The notes below the pieces were generated by a model. It did no database searches. It saw nothing but the letters and a program-made list of their open reading frames with translations, and was not told where the DNA came from. A stretch of DNA of 64,000 bases from Seohaeicola saemankumensis. GTDB lineage: Bacteria; Pseudomonadota; Alphaproteobacteria; Rhodobacterales; Rhodobacteraceae. Position numbers and translations under genes: made by a program. This document shows, in pieces, positions 37,335-45,772 of this stretch. The stretch spans positions 1 to 64,000 of the forward strand of contig NZ_JAINWI010000022.1 in the NCBI RefSeq assembly GCF_021021435.1. The letters run 5' to 3'. Positions within the stretch are counted from its first letter, which is position 1. Each line of letters begins with the position of its first letter.

Positions 37335-37502
37335 TTACAAGGCCGCGCGGTGGATAAACAGCGTGGCGAACAGGCCAACCAGCGCAAAGGCGATGGCATA
37401 ACCTGCTGCATATTGTGCAACGTCCAGTTTGCCACCTTTGCGGCGTGCTGCCGTCATGCCACCGATAATGGCCCCTAAAAGCGCCGCACCCAATACGATC
37501 AT
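37335..37502 (-). CDS. 55-residue membrane protein
   Basis: A short gene encoding a protein that begins MIVLGAALLGAIIGG and ends FIHRAAL. It has two hydrophobic helices (residues 2-16 and about 35-50) joined by a basic loop with ARRKGGK. The ATG overlaps the DUF2927 gene stop (ATGA) and the VWA gene starts four bases after its stop. Both junctions, and the clean hairpin-like topology, support a real translated gene. I infer a small inner-membrane component of the MoxR-VWA locus; function unknown. Confidence 0.75.
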   Translation of the reverse strand: MIVLGAALLGAIIGGMTAARRKGGKLDVAQYAAGYAIAFALVGLFATLFIHRAAL

Positions 37503-38884
37503 ATCCGCCCGTTTCTCCTGTTAAGCGGATTGAGGGCGCCGATTTCGCGCAGTTTGGCACGAATTGCCCAGTCCGCACCGAATCCGTAACGCGCCCAGCC
37601 CAGACTGTCCAGACGCACGGCCTGCGCCTCGACGCCGCGTCCGGCCAGTTCCAGCGCTTCGGCGCGCAGCATGCTGAGCGTGGATACGAGGGCTGCGTTC
37701 TCGTGCTGGATCACGACAGGCAGGTGCACGCCCAGCATATCCACAGCGTCTTCGCCGCGCCCTTCGGCCACCAGATAGGCACCCAGTTGGGCCGCGACCA
37801 TCGCGCGGTGCAGGGCATATTCCGGACGCTGTGCAAAGATGGCATCCGCAGACTGGAAATGTCCGATGGCCTGAGTCGGTTGCACTGGCAGGTTCAGACG
37901 CCCCATCGCGTAATGGGCAAAGCCAAGCCTGTGATCCCGCCAGCCCAAGGTGCGGGCGATATCCAGCGCGCGCGCTGCTGCCGCGCGGCGCGTGTTCGGG
38001 TTGGCACCGGGGCCCAGCGCTGTCTGCATGGCCTCATCCCATGCGCCTGGGGTCGAGGACAGATTGCTGGGCGGTGTCGCCACGCCCCGCGGGTTGATCC
38101 GCGCAAAGATCGCTGGCAGGCGGGCGGTCACTTCAGCGCGGCTCATGCCCGAGCGCAGTTCGGGGGCATAGGTCGCGCGCAAGATCATCATGTCATATCC
38201 GGTCAGCACGGCATGCACGTTGTCATCGTTGAAGACCGATTGCGGCAGTCGGTACAGATCGTTGAGCGGCCCGAGGGCCTGCGCCAGTTCTTCGTGGAGG
38301 CAATCACGCACCTCTTGCGGGCTGGCATCGTTGGGCACGAAAATCGCCATCCGCTCGCGCGTGGTCAGGCGTGCCCAATCCGTGCGCGGGCTGCGCCGCG
38401 CCGTGCGGAATTCGGACAGTTGCGTGATGTTGGGCACCACGAAACAGGCGGCCTGCGGAAGTTGGCTGCGGATCTGCGCGCGGCTGACAGCTTCGATCGT
38501 GATGTTGGCCGTTGTGTCGCTGGTCTGGCTGATATCAATGCCGGCCTCGCCGCGCAGACGGAAAATCAACCTGTTCAGATCTGAATTGAGCGTAGGAGGC
38601 GGGCTGCCGGTGACCCTGACAGTGACCGGACCCTCGAAGCGTGAAAGCACGGGCAGGGGGCGGCCTGATTCCAGCATGAAGGACAGGTCGATGAAATCGC
38701 GCGCAAGATCGCCATTGGAAATGGCGAAATTGATCGGGCGCGGCGTCGCGAAAACGCGCATCGGTGGCAGATCGCTGTCGATCTGCGAAATGGCGCGGCT
38801 GGGCATGTCCGATTGTTGACCGGGCATACAGGCACCAAGCAATAGGCAAACAGGCAACAAAATACGACGGAACCGGATTGTCAT
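37499..38884 (-). CDS. DUF2927 lipoprotein
   Basis: A 461-residue predicted lipoprotein: signal RRILLPVCLLLGAC with Cys19 as the lipidated residue. A DUF2927 domain covers about residues 60-260, with the conserved block CLHEELAQALGPLNDL and FNDDNVHAVLTGYD, which looks like a metalloprotease-related HEE motif. The C-terminal third is helical, resembling TPR. It is coupled at its 3' end to the 55-residue gene (ATGA) and at its 5' end to a 63-residue frame (TAATG). Confidence 0.85.
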   Translation of the reverse strand: MTIRFRRILLPVCLLLGACMPGQQSDMPSRAISQIDSDLPPMRVFATPRPINFAISNGDLARDFIDLSFMLESGRPLPVLSRFEGPVTVRVTGSPPPTLNSDLNRLIFRLRGEAGIDISQTSDTTANITIEAVSRAQIRSQLPQAACFVVPNITQLSEFRTARRSPRTDWARLTTRERMAIFVPNDASPQEVRDCLHEELAQALGPLNDLYRLPQSVFNDDNVHAVLTGYDMMILRATYAPELRSGMSRAEVTARLPAIFARINPRGVATPPSNLSSTPGAWDEAMQTALGPGANPNTRRAAAARALDIARTLGWRDHRLGFAHYAMGRLNLPVQPTQAIGHFQSADAIFAQRPEYALHRAMVAAQLGAYLVAEGRGEDAVDMLGVHLPVVIQHENAALVSTLSMLRAEALELAGRGVEAQAVRLDSLGWARYGFGADWAIRAKLREIGALNPLNRRNGRI

Positions 38885-39075
38885 TATTTTCGTGCCACCC
38901 GCTGCGCCAGTCGCGTCGCGCGCATCTGGTATTGCTGGCCGGTCGGGGCGGCTTTGGTATCTAAGGGTATGCGGGACATCTGCATTGCCTGTCCGCACAC
39001 CATCCGCGCAAATCCGGTATCAAGAGCCGTCAGGAAACGGGTCCACGACATATGGAGAGGGAAATATCTGATCAT
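38884..39075 (-). CDS. small hypothetical protein upstream of the DUF2927 gene
   Basis: A 63-residue frame beginning MIRYFPLHMSWTRFL with a basic C-terminus. The ATG at 39075 has GAGG six bases upstream, and the TAA overlaps the next start (TAATG), which argues for expression by coupling. There is no signal peptide or known motif. An in-frame start nine codons earlier exists but is less well placed. The call rests on context, not homology. Confidence 0.5.
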   Translation of the reverse strand: MIRYFPLHMSWTRFLTALDTGFARMVCGQAMQMSRIPLDTKAAPTGQQYQMRATRLAQRVARK

Positions 39076-39242
39076 GTCCTGCCTCTGCTGCTGTTTATGC
39101 ACAGAATGTCCTGACCGTTCCTGTCGCGGCTAAGGACAGCCTAGGGCAATATTGTGGCATTCGCACTGCAGGAGTGACGCGCCGCGCAATCGGGCGCATC
39201 ACTGTGGCTTTCAAAACGACATTCCCGCCGCGCAGGACCATG

Positions 39243-40082
39243 TCAGCGCTGCGCGCGCGCCATGAAAGCCAGTCTTTCGAACAGATGCACATCCTGTTCG
39301 TTTTTCAACAGTGCGCCATGCAGTTTCGGCAGCGCATTTGTTCCGTCACGCTTGAGATCATCCGGCGCCATATCTTCGGCCAATAGCAGCTTGAGCCAGT
39401 CCAGCACCTCGGAAGTCGAAGGTTTCTTCTTAAGTCCAGGTGTCTCGCGGACCTCGTAGAACTGCGTCAGCGCGGTGGTCAGCAGCTTTTCCTTGATGCC
39501 GGGGTGATGCACGTCGACAATGCGTCGCATCGTTTCGGGATCCGGAAAACGGATATAATGAAAGAAGCAGCGGCGCAGGAAGGCGTCGGGCAATTCCTTT
39601 TCATTGTTGGATGTGATGATCACGATCGGGCGCACTTTCGCCTTGATCGTCTCGCCGGTCTCGTAGACGAAAAACTCCATCCGGTCGAGTTCCTGCAACA
39701 GATCGTTGGGAAACTCGATATCGGCCTTGTCGACCTCGTCGATAAGAAGGACCACCTTTTCATCCGCCTCGAAGGCCTGCCACAATTTACCCTTGCGGAT
39801 GTAGTTCTTGACGTCATGCACGCGCTCGTCGCCCAACTGGCTGTCACGCAGGCGGCTGACCGCATCGTATTCGTAAAGCCCTTGCTGTGCGCGGGTCGTG
39901 GACTTGATGTTCCATTCGATCATCCGCAACCCCAGCGATGCAGCCACCTGCCGCGCCAGTTCCGTTTTACCTGTTCCCGGCTCTCCCTTGACCAGCAAAG
40001 GCCGCTCCAGCATGACGGCGGCATTGACCGCAATGGTCAGGTCATCTGTCGCCACATAGGCATCGTTTCCCTCGAATTTCAT
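39243..40082 (-). CDS. MoxR family AAA+ ATPase
   Basis: A 279-residue AAA+ ATPase. Walker A is GEPGTGKT at 33-40, Walker B is VVLLIDEVDKAD near 110-120, sensor 1 is IITSNNEKELPDAFLRRC with the arginine finger region. MoxR ATPases pair with VWA proteins to remodel or mature target complexes, and a VWA gene is found downstream on the same strand. The ATG at 40082 has GGAGA at seven bases. The 167-base gap after it holds no clear gene. It is divergent from dksA. Confidence 0.92.
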   Translation of the reverse strand: MKFEGNDAYVATDDLTIAVNAAVMLERPLLVKGEPGTGKTELARQVAASLGLRMIEWNIKSTTRAQQGLYEYDAVSRLRDSQLGDERVHDVKNYIRKGKLWQAFEADEKVVLLIDEVDKADIEFPNDLLQELDRMEFFVYETGETIKAKVRPIVIITSNNEKELPDAFLRRCFFHYIRFPDPETMRRIVDVHHPGIKEKLLTTALTQFYEVRETPGLKKKPSTSEVLDWLKLLLAEDMAPDDLKRDGTNALPKLHGALLKNEQDVHLFERLAFMARAQR

Positions 40083-40266
40083 CGTTTCTCCAGACTGATG
40101 AACACAAATGTTGCGGCATCCTAGCGCGAAGCCAATTTCCCTGCAATGCGGCCACGATGGGGTAGTGACAATCCGGAAGGTCTGGGCTATCTGCACCGCC
40201 AAGGGAGAGCGCCATGTATCAAAGGATAACTTGATGACAGATGCGGGCCTTTATGAGGGAGCAGAC

Positions 40267-40689
40267 ATGAAAGCCGAGTCTTTTCGTTCCACAGACTATA
40301 CACCCGCCGAAGACGAACCGTTTATGAACGAGCGCCATCTGGAATATTTCCGTAATGCTCTGCTCAAATGGAAGTCTGAGATTCTGGAGGATAGCCGCGA
40401 CACGATCGAGGGTCTTCAGGACGGCACACGCAATATTCCTGACGTCGCTGACCGCGCCTCCGAGGAAACGGACCGCGCGCTTGAATTGCGGACACGCGAC
40501 CGTCAGCGCAAGCTGGTCTCCAAGATCGACGCAGCCCTGCGCCGGATCGAAGATGGTGAATATGGCTATTGTGAGAAAACGGGCGAGCCGATCAGCCTGA
40601 AGCGTCTGATCGCGCGGCCTATCGCCACAATGACCCTTGAGGCGCAGGAACGTCACGAGCGGCGGGAAAAAGTGCACCGGGACGACTGA
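40267..40689 (+). CDS. dksA: RNA polymerase-binding transcription factor DksA
   Basis: A 140-residue coiled-coil secondary-channel regulator that works with ppGpp. The conserved coiled coil spans about 25-95, with the tip DVADRASEE. Of the four zinc-finger cysteines only Cys102 remains; the others are Thr105, Thr123 and Ala126 in the C-x2-C-x17-C-x2-C pattern. Such reduced fingers are known in Rhodobacter DksA. The ATG at 40267 follows GAGGGAG; an in-frame ATG at 40234 is also possible. Confidence 0.9.
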   Translation: MKAESFRSTDYTPAEDEPFMNERHLEYFRNALLKWKSEILEDSRDTIEGLQDGTRNIPDVADRASEETDRALELRTRDRQRKLVSKIDAALRRIEDGEYGYCEKTGEPISLKRLIARPIATMTLEAQERHERREKVHRDD

Positions 40690-40716
40690 TCGGGTCGTGC
40701 AACAGTATAACCGGAA

Positions 40717-40742
40717 AACGCCGGAGCGGTCGCTTCGGCGTT
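40717..40742 (+). terminator. possible terminator after dksA
   Basis: AACGCCGGAGCG and CGCTTCGGCGTT form a 12-bp stem with one G-T pair and a very short GT loop. It lies 27 bases after the dksA stop but lacks a long T-run. Confidence 0.5.
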
Positions 40743-40761
40743 CTCATGTGGGGGGTATGGT

Positions 40762-41928
40762 ATGACCGTGGTTGGTTTGCGCGTCGTGGTGATTGGGGCA
40801 GGGATCGGCGGTCTGGCCGTCGCGCGTGCCCTTGCGCTGCGCGGGGCCGATGTCACGCTTCTGGATCAAGCCTCCGAGATTACAGAAGTCGGCGCAGGAT
40901 TGCAGATCAGTCCCAACGGTTTTGCGGTGCTGCGCGGTCTGGGTCTGGATCGCGCGCTTGTTGCGTCATCGGTGCAGGCACAGGCGGTTTGCCTGAAAGA
41001 TCACAGCGGCGCGCCGGTGGTGCGGCTGGACCTGATGCAACTGCCGGACCCTGCCTATTATTTTGTGCACCGCGCCGATCTGATCGACATTCTGGCCCGC
41101 GGTGCCCGCGAGGCCGGCGTCAGGATCAGGCTGTTGCAACGCGTCACGTCCGTTGATGGCGGCCCGCAGCCTGTGGTGCATCTTGCCAATGAGACATCGC
41201 TGAACGCCGATCTGGTGATCGGCGCGGATGGTCTGCATTCGGTGCTGCGTCCGGTTCTGAACGGGCAGGGAGCACCATTCTTTACGGGTCAGGTTGCCTG
41301 GCGCGCTGTGGTGCCCAACACCGCAGGGCGCGGGGCCGAGGCTTGGGTGCATATGGGGCCGGGACGCCACGTTGTCAGCTATCCGCTGCGCGGTGGCGCG
41401 GCGCTGAATATCGTGGCGGTGCAAGAGCGCAAGCAATGGGCGGACGAGGGGTGGAATCATGGCGATGATCCCGCCAACCTGCGCGCCGCCTTTGCCGATT
41501 TCGGCGCGCCGCTGCGTGATATACTGGATCAGGTCAACGAGGTGCGGTTGTGGGGGCTGTTCCGCCATCCCGTCGCGCGTGTCTGGCAGCGCGACCATCT
41601 GGCGCTGTTGGGGGATGCCGCACATCCGACCCTGCCGTTTCTGGCACAGGGCGCGTCTATGGCGCTGGAGGATGCTTGGGTTCTGGCAGACGCGGTCGCG
41701 CGCTGCGACAGCATCGCTGCCGGACTTGCCGCCTATCAGGTGCGACGCGAGGGCCGCGTGCGGCGGGTGATCGCGGCGGCCAATGGCAATGCCTGGAAAT
41801 ATCATATCGGTTTCACACCCTTGCGACTGGCTGCGCATACAGTGATGCGATTGGGTGGAAAACTGGCGCCGATGCGGATGATGCGCCAGTTTGACTGGCT
41901 ATATACGCATGATGTGACTTCGAATTGA
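40762..41928 (+). CDS. FAD-dependent monooxygenase (salicylate hydroxylase/UbiH type)
   Basis: A 388-residue class A flavoprotein monooxygenase. The dinucleotide motif GAGIGG is at 12-17, the DG motif is VIGADGLHS near 152-160, and GDAAHPTLPFLAQGASMALEDA near 284-305 binds FAD ribose and phosphate. The family uses NAD(P)H and O2 to hydroxylate aromatic or quinone-precursor rings; the substrate is not evident. It follows the dksA terminator and has its own short leader. A 265-base AT-rich region separates it from the porin-like gene. Confidence 0.87.
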   Translation: MTVVGLRVVVIGAGIGGLAVARALALRGADVTLLDQASEITEVGAGLQISPNGFAVLRGLGLDRALVASSVQAQAVCLKDHSGAPVVRLDLMQLPDPAYYFVHRADLIDILARGAREAGVRIRLLQRVTSVDGGPQPVVHLANETSLNADLVIGADGLHSVLRPVLNGQGAPFFTGQVAWRAVVPNTAGRGAEAWVHMGPGRHVVSYPLRGGAALNIVAVQERKQWADEGWNHGDDPANLRAAFADFGAPLRDILDQVNEVRLWGLFRHPVARVWQRDHLALLGDAAHPTLPFLAQGASMALEDAWVLADAVARCDSIAAGLAAYQVRREGRVRRVIAAANGNAWKYHIGFTPLRLAAHTVMRLGGKLAPMRMMRQFDWLYTHDVTSN

Positions 41929-42042
41929 TTGTTGCCCATCCGCAACCGTTTTCCAAAACATGAGTAAGAAATTTTGGTTTGCGAACAATAATTTCCGCGA
42001 ACTACCACAAAATTTGTGCTTTCAGATCACAGATTGAACCTT

Positions 42043-42060
42043 TCCCGCTATTTGTCGGGA
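42043..42060 (+). other. weak hairpin in the 41929-42193 intergenic region
   Basis: TCCCG/CGGGA with an 8-base loop follows the monooxygenase gene by about 115 bases. The surrounding intergenic DNA is AT-rich and otherwise holds no gene; it should contain the promoter of the porin-like gene. Confidence 0.3.
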
Positions 42061-42193
42061 ATTAGAATTTGCAATTCCGATTCGCGAGGTTGATGATTTC
42101 CGCTATGGATAGGCTGACAGAAAAATATTTGTAATCAGCGCGAAAAAGCGATGCAGGCTTATCCTTTAGGCAAGAACCTTGAGGAGTAGATAA

Positions 42194-43108
42194 ATGGATT
42201 ACCGGATACCCGCAATTTCGGGGGCAATGATTGCTTTGTTGCCGATCGGTGTTGCCGCACAGGACATCACAGGGGCTGCCACTTTCGGATTGGGCAGCTA
42301 CGATTCCTCGGACGGATTTAACGATTTCTCGACACGGTCGCTGGATGGCGAGATTGATCTGAAATTCTCGAACGGCCTGATGTTTGGCGCGACCGCCGCC
42401 ACAACCCGTGCCGATGTCGACGGTATCGCCGAAGATGCCAGCGTAAACACCTTTGGACTGTCGGCTGGCTATGCCTTTGCATCGCAATGGAACGGCGGCG
42501 TTTATTTTGAGAATAGCGAATTCGCGCTGGAAGGGTTCGGCAGCGAGTCGGTTGATTCCTACGGCCTGTTTGTCGGCTATTCGAGCGATCTGATGGATTT
42601 CGAAGTTTTTGGCGGCGAAACAGACGGTTACGTGGTCAGCGGCGCTGGCATCGACTGGAATGATCTGGGTCTCAGCCTGTCTTACAATATCGGGCCGGAT
42701 GGCCAGTTCGGGGGCCATGTGATGCGCTCGCACCTGTCGCGCGGCGCGGTAGAGGTGGATATGGTGTCGACCGGTCTGGGGGGGCACTACGCCTTCGGAC
42801 AGGGCTTCACGGGCTTTGCAGGCGTGACCCATGCCACGATCGAAGAGTTTGCGGGCGATGTCACAACGGTGGGGGTCGGTGTCGGCTATGATCTGTCGGC
42901 CTTCACCAATTTCGGGGCTGTGGCCTCGCTGGAACTGGCGCGGTCAAGGCTGGATGACGGTACGGACACCTATGACGAGGACAGCATCCGGATTGGTGTG
43001 ACCGTCCCTATCGGTGGGACAACATCGCTGCCCATGAACAGCGTCGCGCGTTCCGCGCTGTCACCGAACCGCATGGCGGTTTCGTCCACCCTGATCGGCG
43101 CCTACTAG
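42194..43108 (+). CDS. porin-like outer membrane beta-barrel protein
   Basis: A 304-residue protein with a signal peptide (AMIALLPIGVAAQ). The mature chain alternates polar and hydrophobic residues with many Gly and aromatic residues (LSAGYAFASQWNGGVYFEN and similar), as in general porins of Rhodobacteraceae, and ends in a C-terminal aromatic Tyr (LIGAY). It most likely forms a beta-barrel in the outer membrane. AGGAG precedes the ATG. A hairpin terminator follows. The conserved porin family could not be confirmed by motif alone. Confidence 0.75.
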   Translation: MDYRIPAISGAMIALLPIGVAAQDITGAATFGLGSYDSSDGFNDFSTRSLDGEIDLKFSNGLMFGATAATTRADVDGIAEDASVNTFGLSAGYAFASQWNGGVYFENSEFALEGFGSESVDSYGLFVGYSSDLMDFEVFGGETDGYVVSGAGIDWNDLGLSLSYNIGPDGQFGGHVMRSHLSRGAVEVDMVSTGLGGHYAFGQGFTGFAGVTHATIEEFAGDVTTVGVGVGYDLSAFTNFGAVASLELARSRLDDGTDTYDEDSIRIGVTVPIGGTTSLPMNSVARSALSPNRMAVSSTLIGAY

Positions 43109-43133
43109 ACGCCCGTCGCGCGCAGAGGACAAC

Positions 43134-43156
43134 AGAGCGGCAGGTTGTGCCGCTCT
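43134..43156. terminator. bidirectional hairpin between the porin-like gene and xthA
   Basis: A perfect 9-bp stem AGAGCGGCA/TGCCGCTCT with a 5-base loop, placed 26 bases after the porin stop and 20 bases before the xthA stop on the other strand. No long T-run on either side. Confidence 0.6.
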
Positions 43157-43176
43157 GGTCATGATATGCTCTGCCT

Positions 43177-43956
43177 TCAGTTGTCCAATGTGACCCAGAC
43201 AGGGACGTGATCCGACGGTTTTTCGCGGTCGCGCAGGTGTTTGTCGATGCCGACACCTGTCAGCATATCCGCGCAAGAGGGGCTGAGCAGCAGGTGGTCG
43301 ATCCTGATCCCGTCATTGCGGTTCCACGCGCCTGCCTGATAATCCCAGAAGGAATAATGCCCCGGTCCCTGAATGCGGGCGCGAAACGCATCCGTTAACC
43401 CCAGATTGATGATCCGGCGATAGGCGGCGCGGCTGTCGGGAAGGGCCAGCGCATCTGCGCGCCAGGCATCGGGGCGGGCCGCGTCCTCGTCCTGCGGGAT
43501 GATGTTGTAGTCACCCGCCATCAGGAACGGGATTTCTTCGGCGAGCAGGGCCGCGGCCCGAGCTTGCAGGCGCGTCATCCATGCCAGCTTGTAATCATAT
43601 TTCGGCCCCGGCGCAGGGTTGCCATTGGGCAGGTAGAGGCCACAGATGCGGATGGCCTGCTTGCCGACCACTGTCGCCTCGATATAACGGGCCTGTTCGT
43701 CGCTTGCGTCACCGGGCAGGCCACGCGTCACGTCTTCCAGCGGCAGTTTTGACAGGATCGCCACGCCGTTGAACGATTTCATCCCGTGCGTTTCCACATT
43801 ATAGCCGCGCTCCTCGAACAATTCACGGGGAAAGGCCTCGTCGACCGATTTGATCTCTTGCAGAATTGCGATGTCGGGTTGTTCTTCATCCAGCCATTGC
43901 GGCAGCGCCTCGATCCGCGCCTTGATGCCGTTGATATTGAATGTGGCGATCTTCAT
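43177..43956 (-). CDS. xthA: exodeoxyribonuclease III
   Basis: A 259-residue AP endonuclease and 3'-5' exonuclease of base-excision repair. It begins MKIATFNINGIKARI, with the metal glutamate Glu34 in LQEIKS, GDYNIIPQDEDAA near 150 and the catalytic His in KPSDHVPVWVTL near 252. FWDYQAGAWNRNDGIRIDHLL is the typical C-terminal block. It follows erpA on the same strand after 131 bases in which I see no gene or strong terminator. Confidence 0.94.
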   Translation of the reverse strand: MKIATFNINGIKARIEALPQWLDEEQPDIAILQEIKSVDEAFPRELFEERGYNVETHGMKSFNGVAILSKLPLEDVTRGLPGDASDEQARYIEATVVGKQAIRICGLYLPNGNPAPGPKYDYKLAWMTRLQARAAALLAEEIPFLMAGDYNIIPQDEDAARPDAWRADALALPDSRAAYRRIINLGLTDAFRARIQGPGHYSFWDYQAGAWNRNDGIRIDHLLLSPSCADMLTGVGIDKHLRDREKPSDHVPVWVTLDN

Positions 43957-44087
43957 GGCGCGTCCTCGGCTGTGATGCGGATGGATCGTCTATCCCGCAG
44001 CGGGCCGGATCATGCAAGACGGTTCCAATGGGGGACTGCGCTGCAGCGGTTTATGTATTAGTTAGATTAACCAAAATAAGCCGTTGG

Positions 44088-44411
44088 CTACATTGAAAAA
44101 GATACGCCACATCCGCAAGAGGAAGAGGCGTTCGGATTCTCGATGACAAAACGCGCGCCGATCAATTCCTCGGAAAAGTCGATGGTGGCACCTGCCAGAA
44201 ACGGCAGCGATACGGAATCGACCACAACGCGCTCGCCTTCGCTTTCCAGCACCAGATCATCCGCAGCGGGCTGGTCCAGCTTGATTTCGTATTGAAAGCC
44301 TGAACAGCCGCCGCCTTCGACGGCCACGCGCAACGCCTGTCCTTGGCCGGAGGCGCCGATTTCGGCCAGCCTTGCAAAGGCGCGGGGGGTCACTTTCGGG
44401 GGCAGTTGCAT
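44088..44411 (-). CDS. erpA: iron-sulfur cluster insertion protein (ErpA/HesB family)
   Basis: A 107-residue A-type carrier. The three cluster cysteines are Cys36 in EGGGCSGF and Cys99 and Cys101 in SSCGCG near the C-terminus. It receives Fe-S clusters and delivers them to apo-proteins such as IspG, also encoded in this window. The family does not separate IscA, SufA and ErpA sharply by sequence alone. It is divergent from dgt, sharing an 82-base promoter region. Confidence 0.88.
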   Translation of the reverse strand: MQLPPKVTPRAFARLAEIGASGQGQALRVAVEGGGCSGFQYEIKLDQPAADDLVLESEGERVVVDSVSLPFLAGATIDFSEELIGARFVIENPNASSSCGCGVSFSM

Positions 44412-44493
44412 TGGCGCGCTCCTTGACGGTTTCGCATCAGCTTGAAACCGAATATATGCGCGGCAGGGACAGGCGACAAGGACTACAGGGCAG

Positions 44494-45660
44494 ATGACAG
44501 CAAGCTATGCGTCCGATCCGGCACAGACGCGCGGGCGATTGGTGGCCGAGGAAGAGAGTATCTTTCGCACGCCCTTTCAGCGTGACCGCGACCGGATCAT
44601 CCATTCCAGCGCTTTCCGACGGTTGAAACATAAAACGCAGGTGTTCATCGAGCATGAGGGCGACTATTTCCGCACGCGCCTGACCCATTCGATCGAAGTG
44701 GCGCAGGTAGCGCGCACCGTGGCGGGGGCTTTGGGCCTGAATGCCGAACTGACCGAGGCGGTTGCGCTGGCGCATGATCTGGGCCATCCGCCTTTCGGTC
44801 ACACGGGCGAGGATGCGTTGCAGACGCTGATGGCCCCCTACGGTGGCTTTGATCACAACGCGCAGGCCATCCGTATCGTCACCTCGCTCGAGCGGCACTA
44901 TGCCGAATGGGACGGATTGAACCTGACATGGGAAACGCTGGAAGGCATCGCTAAACATAATGGGCCTGTCACGGGCGACATTCCCTACGCCCTGTCCGAC
45001 TACAATGCCCGCCACGATCTGGAACTGCACACCCATGCCAGCGCAGAGGCGCAAGTGGCAGCCTTGGCGGATGATGTCGCCTATAACAATCATGATCTGC
45101 ATGACGGTCTGCGGGCCGAGTTGTTCTCGACCGATGAACTGGCGGAACTGCCGATCCTGAGAGATTGCTTTGCCGAAGTGGACCGGCTTTACCCCAAGCT
45201 GAACTATTACCGCCGCCGTCACGAGGCGCTGCGCCGGTTCTTCGGCATCCTTGTTTCGGATGTGATCGACGTGAGCCGCGCGAACCTTACCGCCCTGAAC
45301 CCCGCCACAGCGCAGGATATCCGGCTGGCGGGGCGCATGATGGTGCAATTCTCGCCGGATATCTGGGCCGACCTCAAGGTGATCCGCACCTTCCTGTTCC
45401 ACCGGATGTATCGCGCGCCTGCCGTTGTCACGATGCGCATCTATGTCACGCAGGTGGTGAATGACCTGTTTCCGCTATTCATGCGCGAGCCGCAATTGCT
45501 GCCGAAACAATGGCGCAAGGATGTCGAGGAGGCACAAGACCTTCAGGCTTTGGCGCGGATCGTGGCGGATTACATCGCCGGCATGACCGACCGCTTTGCC
45601 TTGCAGGAACATAGCCGCTTGCTGGGCTCGGACCCTGCGGATCGGCCGCCGGGCGTCTGA
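44494..45660 (+). CDS. dgt: deoxyguanosinetriphosphate triphosphohydrolase-like protein
   Basis: A 388-residue HD-domain dNTPase. Metal ligands appear as His in [11 protein letters not shown] near 66, His-Asp in [16 protein letters not shown] near 91-105, and a later Asp in [11 protein letters not shown]. Such enzymes cleave dNTPs to nucleoside and triphosphate and adjust nucleotide pools. The length fits the short (non-E. coli) Dgt group. It precedes argS by about 110 bases on the same strand. Confidence 0.92.
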   Translation: MTASYASDPAQTRGRLVAEEESIFRTPFQRDRDRIIHSSAFRRLKHKTQVFIEHEGDYFRTRLTHSIEVAQVARTVAGALGLNAELTEAVALAHDLGHPPFGHTGEDALQTLMAPYGGFDHNAQAIRIVTSLERHYAEWDGLNLTWETLEGIAKHNGPVTGDIPYALSDYNARHDLELHTHASAEAQVAALADDVAYNNHDLHDGLRAELFSTDELAELPILRDCFAEVDRLYPKLNYYRRRHEALRRFFGILVSDVIDVSRANLTALNPATAQDIRLAGRMMVQFSPDIWADLKVIRTFLFHRMYRAPAVVTMRIYVTQVVNDLFPLFMREPQLLPKQWRKDVEEAQDLQALARIVADYIAGMTDRFALQEHSRLLGSDPADRPPGV

Positions 45661-45772
45661 TCCGGCCTCAAACGCGCTGTTTTCAAGGCTATTCCGGCAT
45701 CGCGCAAGGCGGGCCGGATTGACCTTGCCGCTGGCAGTGCTAAACCGCTGGCCAGTTGATAAGGATGACGTG

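Noticed and set aside
38098-38171. Short plus-strand frames inside the DUF2927 gene
   Set aside because: They are antisense shadows with no ribosome binding site or conserved motif.
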